The notes under the pieces: generated by a model
The model's input: the letters and a program-made list of their open reading frames with translations, nothing else
Database searches by the model: none
What the model was told of the DNA's origin: nothing
Shown here: positions 16,480-21,472 of the stretch, one piece after another
Layout: every line of letters begins with the position of its first letter
Position numbering within the stretch: the first letter of the stretch is position 1
Assembly: GCA_023393125.1 (NCBI GenBank)
Contig: JAEWMQ010000061.1
Span: 1-21,472, forward strand
Length of the DNA stretch: 21,472 nt
Source: Bacillota bacterium
GTDB taxonomy: Bacteria > Bacillota > Clostridia > Lachnospirales > Cellulosilyticaceae
Direction of reading: 5' to 3'
Position numbers and translations under genes: made by a program

Positions 16480-16914
16480 CTAATAATCTAATACCATAAT
16501 CTCTTCTTTTCCAAACTTCTCTCCTGTATACTTAAATCCCAGTGCCTCATATAGTCTTTTAGATGAAACACCACTTGAATCTACTCCTACATATATCTTT
16601 TCTCTTGTCTTATCCGCCTGAATTTCACTAATCACAAGTTCCATTGCCGCTCTGCCTATTCCTCTAGATTGAAACTTTTCATCTATCATTAAGCGATAAA
16701 CCCACCACTCATTATCATCTCTATCTATACAGTACATAACAAATCCAACAGGTATCTCATCTTGATAAATTGCCCTGGGCTGACACTCTACTTGTACTTT
16801 TGCTTGTGCTATAGATACCGCATTAGAGGTTACTAATTCCTCCTGACTCTCTGATACCTTTAAACTGATAATATCCCAAAAATTATTTATATCTATTTCT
16901 TTTAGTACGATCAT
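16480..16914 (-). CDS. GNAT acetyltransferase, similar to spermine/spermidine acetyltransferases (BltD/PaiA type)
   Basis: A 144-residue acetyltransferase. The layout is that of polyamine acetyltransferases such as Bacillus BltD: IPVGFVMYCIDRDDNEWWVYRLMIDEKF, then the acetyl-CoA loop QSRGIGRAAME, and the end KIYVGVDSSGVSSKRLYEALGF with EKFGKEEIMVL. Other substrates cannot be excluded. The ATG lies two bases after the rsgA stop, with the AGGAG site lying inside the last rsgA codons, so the two genes are translationally coupled. The product may lower free polyamine, which binds ribosomes and RNA, a possible link to the GTPase upstream. Confidence 0.75.
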   Translation of the reverse strand: MIVLKEIDINNFWDIISLKVSESQEELVTSNAVSIAQAKVQVECQPRAIYQDEIPVGFVMYCIDRDDNEWWVYRLMIDEKFQSRGIGRAAMELVISEIQADKTREKIYVGVDSSGVSSKRLYEALGFKYTGEKFGKEEIMVLDY

Positions 16915-16916
16915 CT

Positions 16917-17954
16917 CTATCTCCTCTTATGGCTTTTAATTTGTTTTGAATGTAACTTTCCTATTTTCTTTAGTTCTTGTAAATATCCCACTTTATTCTC
17001 GCTATACTTTGCTTCCTTTTTTAATTTTAGATAACTCTGCCACCTGGTGGTATCTAAAGTTCCATTATTTAAAGCTTCACAAATCTTACATCCTGGTTCA
17101 TTAGTATGGCTACAATCTGAGAATTTACACTGCAACATAAGTTCTATAACATCTTGAAAAGCCTCGCCTAATCCTTTGCTGATATCCCACAGCCCTAATT
17201 CTCTCATACCTGGAGTATCAATAATCATTGCACCATTATCTATTTTAATAAGCTGCCTATAAGTTGTAGTGTGATGGCCTTTAGCATCATCTTCTCTAAT
17301 TCCATTAGTTTTCATTATTTCTTTTTTAGCTAGAGCATTAACAAGGCTTGATTTACCAACTCCAGATGATCCTAGAAATACTACTGTTTTTCCTGGCTTC
17401 ATAAATTGCTCTAACCTGTCTAATCCGAATCCTGTTTTTGAACTAATTGATATAATATCCACCCCTACAGCTACCTGTTCTAATTCATTTATATACCAAC
17501 TATAATCCTCCAATAAATCTACCTTCGTTAATATAATAATTGGTATTGCTCCACTTTGCCATGCTGATGCTAAATATCGTTCTAATCTTTTTGTGTTAAA
17601 GTCATTATTTAAAGACATGATAATAAAAACATAATCAAAGTTAGCCGCTACTATTTGCTCTCCTCTCCCAACATCAGGATCCTTCCTTGAAAAGTATGAC
17701 TTTCTCTCTAGGGTTTTAGTAATACGACTAGGACCATTAGGGTTATAAAGTATCCATACAAAATCTCCAATTGCCGGAAATACTTCTTCACATCCTTCAT
17801 TATAGTAAATACTACCTTTTACAACTGCCGTTCCTTCTCCCTTAGAACATATTATTTCAAAACGCTCTCTATGCACCGCAGTAATTCGTGCTAGCTCCAT
17901 TCCTTCTAATACTTCCATATCTTCCGCTACTCCATAATCTTTCATGTCGATCAT
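16917..17954 (-). CDS. rsgA: RsgA-type ribosome small-subunit GTPase
   Basis: A 345-residue circularly permuted GTPase that acts in maturation of the 30S subunit. Order of motifs: OB-fold (about 20-85), TKVD (G4, 143-146), SSKTG (G5, 171-175), GSSGVGKS (P-loop, 195-202), HHTTTYR (G2, about 227-233) and DTPGM (G3, 246-250). A C-terminal zinc site follows (Cys276, Cys281, His283, Cys289). It is somewhat longer than the usual 290-300 residues at the N-terminus and C-terminus, as in the second RsgA paralog of many Firmicutes. Start ATG 17954 lies 10 nt after AAAGGAG. It heads an operon with a GNAT and eutH, and its leader of about 320 nt carries two small ORFs and terminator-like hairpins, so expression is probably conditional. 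Whether a housekeeping rsgA exists elsewhere is not visible. Confidence 0.92.
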   Translation of the reverse strand: MIDMKDYGVAEDMEVLEGMELARITAVHRERFEIICSKGEGTAVVKGSIYYNEGCEEVFPAIGDFVWILYNPNGPSRITKTLERKSYFSRKDPDVGRGEQIVAANFDYVFIIMSLNNDFNTKRLERYLASAWQSGAIPIIILTKVDLLEDYSWYINELEQVAVGVDIISISSKTGFGLDRLEQFMKPGKTVVFLGSSGVGKSSLVNALAKKEIMKTNGIREDDAKGHHTTTYRQLIKIDNGAMIIDTPGMRELGLWDISKGLGEAFQDVIELMLQCKFSDCSHTNEPGCKICEALNNGTLDTTRWQSYLKLKKEAKYSENKVGYLQELKKIGKLHSKQIKSHKRR

Positions 17955-18012
17955 TGCTTTTTTTCTCCTTTAATGCTTGATTTTGTGCTTGCAAAAAAGG
18001 GCATAAAAATAC

Positions 18013-18040
18013 CACAGCTAATACCTTGTCACAAGCTGTG
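18013..18040 (-). promoter_or_regulatory. Second attenuator-like hairpin in the rsgA leader
   Basis: CACAGCT (18013-18019) pairs with AGCTGTG (18034-18040), a 7-bp stem with a 14-nt loop. On the minus strand it is followed by GTATTTTTAT. The 5' arm overlaps TGTGTCTT (18037-18044), which can instead pair with AAGACACA (18063-18070) of the first terminator, so the two folds exclude each other. Confidence 0.5.
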
Positions 18041-18058
18041 TCTTAGAAAAATGCGTAC

Positions 18059-18084
18059 AAAAAAGACACATCCTTAGATGTGCC
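18059..18084 (-). terminator. Intrinsic terminator (attenuator) in the rsgA leader
   Basis: On the minus strand GGCACATC (18077-18084) and GATGTGTC (18065-18072) form an 8-bp stem with a four-base loop, directly followed by six T (18059-18064). It lies upstream of the rsgA start and downstream of two small leader ORFs, the position expected for an attenuator rather than a normal gene end. Confidence 0.75.
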
Positions 18085-18093
18085 TATTAATTA

Positions 18094-18138
18094 TCAGCTA
18101 CACTTACGAAAGGATATTAAAAATGGCATAGCAAACAT
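18094..18138 (-). CDS. Leader peptide 2 of the rsgA operon (14 residues)
   Basis: The short ORF encodes MFAMPFLISFRKCS and ends with TGA only ten bases before the attenuator stem. AAGAGGAG (18148-18155) with 9 nt spacing is a strong ribosome site for such a tiny frame. Its M-x2-M-P start recalls the leader ORF of Tn916-type tet(M), as I remember it. A ribosome stalled near its end would cover the AGCTG that can pair with the downstream hairpin. A regulatory, not enzymatic, role is inferred. Confidence 0.55.
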   Translation of the reverse strand: MFAMPFLISFRKCS

Positions 18139-18175
18139 AAGATTCTACTCCTCTTATATTTGTGCCCTTATTTAA

Positions 18176-18211
18176 TTAGTTGTTTATCACCATTAATTTA
18201 GTTTTCATCAT
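18176..18211 (-). CDS. Leader peptide 1 of the rsgA operon (11 residues)
   Basis: The ORF encodes MMKTKLMVINN and ends with TAA. GAAAGGAG at 18220-18227 stands 8 nt before the first ATG, a stronger site than most full genes here have. It is the first translated frame after the promoter at 18288-18316 and precedes leader ORF 2 by 37 bases. Two translated micro-ORFs in tandem before an attenuator suggest control by ribosome progress. Confidence 0.55.
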   Translation of the reverse strand: MMKTKLMVINN

Positions 18212-18287
18212 CACAACAACTCCTTTCGAAATTACCTATATTATTAAGTAATTATATAAAGATTATGTTTTTTACAAACATATTTTC

Positions 18288-18316
18288 ATTATACGTTACC
18301 TTATTTTTAAAGTCAA
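18288..18316 (-). promoter_or_regulatory. Strong sigma-A-type promoter of the rsgA operon
   Basis: On the minus strand TTGACT (18311-18316), 17 nt, TATAAT (18288-18293). This is the best box match in the window. Transcription would start near 18281, giving a leader of about 325 nt before rsgA. The bases between 18317 and 18409 hold no recognisable feature. Confidence 0.75.
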
Positions 18317-18409
18317 ACACCTTTTAATTATAAATACAAAAAAACAACCTATTAATACTTTCTTGTTCTTCCTATTCTTTACATACTATAATCAACCTAA
18401 TTCTAATCA

Positions 18410-19291
18410 CTAAATTTCAGTACATAATAAGTCTGTAAGGACTTTTCCAATATCTTCTTGAATACATATCGCCTGATTACTGATTTCTGGCGGACAGAAT
18501 ATCTCTTGATAATTGATACAGGCATATGTAGCCTCTGTATTTTTAGATGTCATATTCCAGAATGGATATTTAATGATTACAGGTGTATTACCTCCGACAC
18601 CTAATTCAAGATAAAGAATGTGCGAACTTTTATGCCTGTTTATAAAATCCGTGTATCTTAAAGAAGCCAAATTCCAGCCTTTATCCTCTACAAAAGTATT
18701 GTCAATCCGCAAATTCATAGTTAATGGAGAACCACAATGAGGGCAATATGGTATTAAGGAAGTAGGGATTTTCATATCCTTTTGTTCTGACATCATTTGT
18801 AACACCTGTTGCTCATTATCAAATGTTTCTTTATAACATAGTTTTGAACATTGCCATAATCCGTAATCTCCCTGTGTATAAAACAGCCTGTACTTATCAA
18901 ATCCTGCTTTTTGAAAACAATGGTCAACATTCGTTGTCAGGATAAAATAATCTTTATTTTTCATTAGTTCTAATAAATCTATATAAGGCTTTCCAATCGT
19001 TGCTTGATAACGGTTAAGATAAATATGTCTGCTCCAGTAAGCCCAATATTCTTCTAATGTATCATATGGATAAAATCCTGCTGAATACATATCTTGAAGC
19101 CCGAATTTTTCTGCATACTCGGAAAAGTTTTCATAAAATCTTTTTCCACTATATTCTAGCCCTGCTGATGTTGATAAGCCTGCCCCTGCACCTATTAGAA
19201 TAGCGTCAGCATTTTCAATCTCATTTCTTAGTTTGTTAATACTCTTCCAATAATCTTGAATAGATGTTCCAGTCTTTTTGTTGGAAAACAT
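18410..19291 (-). CDS. Class M sirtuin (SirTM), protein ADP-ribosyltransferase type
   Basis: A 293-residue SIR2-fold protein of the macrodomain-linked class, which in Staphylococcus and Streptococcus ADP-ribosylates lipoylated GcvH-L instead of deacetylating. Motifs: NAD-binding GAGAGLSTSAG (34-44), TTNVDHCFQKAG (119-130), and TQGDYG (139-144), in which Gln140 replaces the catalytic His of ordinary sirtuins, the mark of this class. Zinc ligands are Cys148, Cys152, Cys183 and Cys186 (CPHCGS). A GVGGNTP motif follows near 233-239. Start ATG 19291 is preceded by GGAGGTGG at 6 nt, inside the macrodomain gene, so the two frames overlap by 56 bases and are coupled. gcvH-L and lplA2, the usual partners, are not adjacent. 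Confidence 0.9.
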   Translation of the reverse strand: MFSNKKTGTSIQDYWKSINKLRNEIENADAILIGAGAGLSTSAGLEYSGKRFYENFSEYAEKFGLQDMYSAGFYPYDTLEEYWAYWSRHIYLNRYQATIGKPYIDLLELMKNKDYFILTTNVDHCFQKAGFDKYRLFYTQGDYGLWQCSKLCYKETFDNEQQVLQMMSEQKDMKIPTSLIPYCPHCGSPLTMNLRIDNTFVEDKGWNLASLRYTDFINRHKSSHILYLELGVGGNTPVIIKYPFWNMTSKNTEATYACINYQEIFCPPEISNQAICIQEDIGKVLTDLLCTEI

Positions 19292-20015
19292 TGAAGACCA
19301 CCTCCATTTCAGAATTTGAATTCCTTAAAAATTTTGTTACAGTGTCTACGGCTATTTGTCCTGCAATTTCATTCGGGAAATGAAACTCACCTGTTGAAAT
19401 ACAACAAAAAGCAACAGACTTTAACTGATATTTTTCAACCAACTCTAAACAAGAACGATAACAGGAAGCAAGCATACAGCAGTCATTTTGTGTTAATGTT
19501 CCTCGTATAATCGGTCCAACCGTATGTAGGATATATTTTGAAGGGAGATTATATCCTTTTGTAATTTTTGCCTGTCCTGTCGACTCTTCTATTCCCTGTT
19601 TCTCCATAATCTGTTGGCACTCCAAGCGAAGCTGTATTCCAGCTGCTGAGTGGATTGCATTATCAATGCATCCATGACAAGGAATAAAACACCCCAATAA
19701 GGCACTATTACCAGCATTTACAATAGCGTCAACTTTTAGCTTTGTAATATCTCCTTTCCACAAATACATTCCTTTTCTAATAGGGGATAGATCTTCAATA
19801 GAAGTGACCTTTTGCTTATTCAATTCTTCCTGTAAATATAAATCTTGTATTGATAAGAAGTCCTGTGAAATCGGATTTGGAAATCTTATATTCATAAGCG
19901 AACGGAGTAGTCTTTTTTGTTCCTCTTCACTTTGTGGAACCGTTATCTCTTGATATCCTGAATTTTCATTCAAAAGAAATTGTATTAAATACTCTAATCT
20001 TTGCTTTTGTATCAT
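19236..20015 (-). CDS. Zinc-dependent macrodomain protein (protein-ADP-ribose hydrolase)
   Basis: A 259-residue protein with an N-terminal helical region (about 1-75) and a macrodomain (about 80-255). Family features: WKGDITKLKVDAIVNAGNS (86-104) and the zinc loop GCFIPCHGCID (108-118) with Cys109, Cys113, His114 and Cys116 as candidate ligands, then IHSAAG, TGQAKITKGYNLPSKYILHTVGP, and SVAFCCISTGEFHFP for the diphosphate loop. Zinc macrodomains remove ADP-ribose added by SirTM, so the pair forms a reversible modification switch, described in pathogens as a response to oxidative stress. ATG 20015 has GAAAGGAG 7 nt upstream. The downstream SirTM gene overlaps by 56 bases. Confidence 0.9.
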   Translation of the reverse strand: MIQKQRLEYLIQFLLNENSGYQEITVPQSEEEQKRLLRSLMNIRFPNPISQDFLSIQDLYLQEELNKQKVTSIEDLSPIRKGMYLWKGDITKLKVDAIVNAGNSALLGCFIPCHGCIDNAIHSAAGIQLRLECQQIMEKQGIEESTGQAKITKGYNLPSKYILHTVGPIIRGTLTQNDCCMLASCYRSCLELVEKYQLKSVAFCCISTGEFHFPNEIAGQIAVDTVTKFLRNSNSEMEVVFNVFQQKDWNIYSRLLEEY

Positions 20016-20094
20016 ACGCTATCTCCTTTCAATCGCATTTTACAGACAAACCTCTTGGCACTTCCCATAATTTGTATTCATGTTTTCCTCCATA

Positions 20095-20124
20095 AAAGCC
20101 CCCTGTGTCAGTACAGAGGGCTTT
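20095..20124 (-). terminator. Terminator after the NAD(P)-binding oxidoreductase gene
   Basis: AAAGCCCCCTGT (20095-20106) pairs with ACAGAGGGCTTT (20113-20124), 12 bp with one mismatch. Read on the minus strand it runs into TTTTAT. It separates the oxidoreductase from the macrodomain gene; any promoter of the latter lies in the 80 bases that follow. Confidence 0.75.
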
Positions 20125-20139
20125 GCAATATTCATATCC

Positions 20140-20769
20140 TTATTCTTTTACAACAGAAATTCTTTGTTGAATGTGATTTCCATTTACTGCTTCATCCACC
20201 ATAGCAATAGCATAATCGGCATAACTGATAATGCTTTCCCCTTTAGCATTGAGTGTTAATTCCTCTCCACCTAGGATATATTTACCCGTTCTTTCTCCCT
20301 CTGCCTGAAAATCTCCTGCAGGACTGATATATGTCCATTTGACATCTTTTCTTATACGAAGTTCATTTAATGCCTTACTCATGTTTCCAGCAAGTGGTTT
20401 AAATACATCTGGGAAATCGGCACTGTCCATAACCTGTACTGTATGTTCTGGATTTACATATAAACTTCCAGCACCACCAACAACTAGAAGTCGTATTTCT
20501 TTTCCACTTACAAGGTCGCATAAATGTTTCAAAGAAGTGCTATGCTGTGGGAGTGTTTCTGGTGTCCATGCACCAAAAGCATCAATCACAACATCAAATT
20601 CTTGCAAATCAGAAGTAGTTAACTCAAATAAGTCTTTCTGAATGACTTTTTCTGTCGCTGATTTATTTTCTCCACGAACAATAGAAGTTACATCAAGTCC
20701 TCTTTCTACTGCTTCCTTTACAATTAACTTTCCAGCTTTTCCATTAGCACAAATAACTGCAATTTTCAT
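20140..20769 (-). CDS. NAD(P)-binding oxidoreductase, atypical SDR type
   Basis: A 209-residue single Rossmann-domain protein of the NAD(P)H-binding (NmrA-like, atypical short-chain reductase) group. The nucleotide loop is present in the atypical form ICANGKAGKLIVKEAVERG (residues 5-23). DVVIDAFGAW and LLVVGGAGSLYV follow, then WTYISPAGDF and the end SYADYAIAMVDEA. There is no standard YxxxK catalytic pair, as is common in this group, so the reaction is not known; relatives are often linked to quinone or electrophile stress. It is read divergently from the HxlR regulator gene at 20911, which probably controls it. ATG 20769 lies 6 nt after AGGAGG on the minus strand. Confidence 0.85.
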   Translation of the reverse strand: MKIAVICANGKAGKLIVKEAVERGLDVTSIVRGENKSATEKVIQKDLFELTTSDLQEFDVVIDAFGAWTPETLPQHSTSLKHLCDLVSGKEIRLLVVGGAGSLYVNPEHTVQVMDSADFPDVFKPLAGNMSKALNELRIRKDVKWTYISPAGDFQAEGERTGKYILGGEELTLNAKGESIISYADYAIAMVDEAVNGNHIQQRISVVKE

Positions 20770-20822
20770 AGTTTATTGCCTCCTGATAAAATTCAAACTT
20801 GTTATTTTTTGTTTGTAACCTT

Positions 20823-20851
20823 ATAATACTTCTGTAAGGAAAATCTGTAAA
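20823..20851 (-). promoter_or_regulatory. Promoter of the NAD(P)-binding oxidoreductase gene
   Basis: On the minus strand TTTACA (20846-20851), 17 nt, TATTAT (20823-20828), about 54 bases before the start codon. The dyad at 20866-20878 lies just upstream of the -35 box, a suitable place for an HxlR regulator. Confidence 0.65.
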
Positions 20852-20860
20852 GTAAGCACT

Positions 20861-20892
20861 TTTTTGTACCATAGTTACCAAAAAGATACTAT
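20861..20892 (+). promoter_or_regulatory. Operator-like dyad and candidate hxlR-gene promoter
   Basis: GTACCATAGTTAC (20866-20878) is an imperfect 13-bp dyad flanked by runs of T and A. TTGTAC (20864-20869) and TACTAT (20887-20892) with 17 nt spacing could be the promoter of the HxlR gene, overlapped by the dyad; the resulting leader would be very short. Autoregulation is plausible but inferred. Confidence 0.45.
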
Positions 20893-20910
20893 TGAAAGGG
20901 ATGGTTATTT

Positions 20911-21231
20911 ATGAAAAAAGAATTACCTGCCTGCCCAGTAGAAACAACTCTCATGTTAATTAGCGACCGTTGGAAAGTATTGATTATCAGAGATTTACTG
21001 GATGGAACAAAACGCTTTGGAGAATTAAAAAAGTCTATTGGCAGCATATCACAAAAAGTTTTGACTGCGAATCTACGTGCTATGGAAGATAGCGGACTTC
21101 TGACTAGAAAAGTATATCCAGAAGTACCGCCAAGAGTTGAATACACTTTAACAGAAACAGGATATAGTCTTAAACCTATTTTGGATTCTATGGTGCAATG
21201 GGGAACAGACTATCAAAATAAATATCGTTAA
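20911..21231 (+). CDS. HxlR-family winged-helix transcriptional regulator
   Basis: A 106-residue DNA-binding protein of the HxlR/YodB type. Family features: ACPVETTLMLISDRWKVLII at the N-terminus, with the conserved Cys9 used for redox or electrophile sensing in some members, then LLDGTKRFGELKKSIGSISQ (recognition region), QKVLTANLRAMEDSGLLTR and the wing VPPRVEYTLTETG. Such proteins repress nearby oxidoreductase genes and release DNA on thiol oxidation or modification. The divergent NAD(P)-binding oxidoreductase is the likely target. AAAGGG (20895-20900) precedes the ATG by 10 nt. Terminated at 21231-21279. Confidence 0.93.
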   Translation: MKKELPACPVETTLMLISDRWKVLIIRDLLDGTKRFGELKKSIGSISQKVLTANLRAMEDSGLLTRKVYPEVPPRVEYTLTETGYSLKPILDSMVQWGTDYQNKYR

Positions 21232-21279
21232 AAAAAGATGTGTAGTTCTCCATATAAGGAGTGATTACACATCTTTTTT
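21231..21279 (+). terminator. Terminator after the HxlR-family gene
   Basis: AAAAAAGATGTGTA (21231-21244) pairs perfectly with TACACATCTTTTTT (21266-21279), a 14-bp stem whose loop holds a small CTCC/GGAG stem. It starts at the last base of the stop codon. Confidence 0.85.
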
Positions 21280-21330
21280 ACAAGCTTATTAGATAGGAGA
21301 TTTTTTCTATACTTATTAAATTAAATGCAC

Positions 21331-21354
21331 AAAAAAACACCCTTACGGGTGCTC
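21331..21354 (-). terminator. Terminator of the rRNA operon
   Basis: CACCC-TTAC-GGGTG (21338-21351). On the minus strand a GTAA tetraloop stem is followed by seven T (21331-21337). It lies about 55 bases after the 3' end of the 23S gene and would end the rRNA transcript. Confidence 0.85.
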
Positions 21355-21406
21355 TCTTCTCACACTCTCAAAAACAAATACTACAACCGTTTAACCGTTT
21401 TTTCTA

Positions 21407-21472
21407 GGTCAAACCCTCGAACCGTTAGTATTGGTCACCTGAACATGTTACCATGCTTACAGCTCCAACCTA
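21407..21472 (-). rRNA. 23S ribosomal RNA, 3' end (partial)
   Basis: The minus strand reads GCATGGTAACATGTTCAGGT, then GACCAATACTAACGGTTCGA and GGGTTTGACC. This is the conserved 3' end of bacterial 23S rRNA (compare CCGATACTAATAGGTCGAGG in related Firmicutes). Only 66 bases are in the window; the rest continues to the right. The exact mature end is uncertain by a few bases. No 5S gene is found between here and the terminator at 21331-21354. Confidence 0.9.

Noticed and set aside
20911..21231. Minus-strand frame opposite the HxlR gene (20889-21146)
   Set aside because: The plus-strand frame has clear HxlR motifs and a ribosome site; the other is a shadow.
1..21472. CRISPR arrays, tRNA genes, prophage or toxin-antitoxin modules
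   Set aside because: Looked for on both strands by eye; no regularly spaced repeats, no cloverleaf with a TTCGA arm and no recognisable phage or toxin gene was found.

Overview
The window is AT-rich DNA with strong AGGAG-type ribosome binding sites, intrinsic hairpin-plus-T terminators and sigma-A-like promoters. It carries an LplA-type sugar-binding protein, a membrane-anchored YesN-type AraC regulator, EutH, and remnants of IS66 and IS4 transposases. This points to a low-GC Firmicute, most likely a member of Clostridia. Species and genus cannot be read from the sequence alone.

Layout from left to right. 1-6003: carbohydrate uptake and its regulation, with the 3' part of an extracellular solute-binding protein, a PHP-type CehA/McbA-like metallohydrolase, a decayed IS66 remnant, and a large transmembrane AraC regulator on the other strand. 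6004-7057: about 1 kb without an intact gene, holding a dead IS4-family transposase tail and simple repeats. 7058-8240: pdxS and a pdxT that has lost its catalytic core, making a pyridoxal-phosphate synthase operon with only one intact subunit. 8400-8930: no convincing protein gene but a large, strongly self-complementary region (about 250 nt core) that is the best candidate for a structured RNA. 8958-11831: a YcaQ-like winged-helix DNA glycosylase and glycerol kinase. 12097-13821: an unclassified TIM-barrel glycosidase-like protein. 14097-14852: a GNAT acetyltransferase behind a short remnant of a transglutaminase-like protein. 15360-18316: an operon of an RsgA-type ribosome GTPase, a polyamine-acetyltransferase-like GNAT and the EutH ethanolamine permease. 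This operon has a long leader with two small leader ORFs and terminator-like hairpins. 18410-20015: a zinc macrodomain and a class M sirtuin (SirTM) in an overlapping pair, normally an ADP-ribosylation eraser and writer. 20140-21231: a divergent pair of NAD(P)-binding oxidoreductase and HxlR regulator. 21407-21472: the 3' end of a 23S rRNA gene, read leftwards and followed by a terminator with no 5S gene between.

Three points deserve most attention: (i) the leader of the rsgA operon, built like leaders of translation-attenuated antibiotic-resistance genes; (ii) the long rod-shaped RNA-like structure at 8657-8904; (iii) three separate in-frame internal deletions (IS66 tnpB/tnpC, pdxT, transglutaminase-like), each joining two parts of what should be longer or separate genes. 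Family assignments are from motif recognition only; no database search was run.
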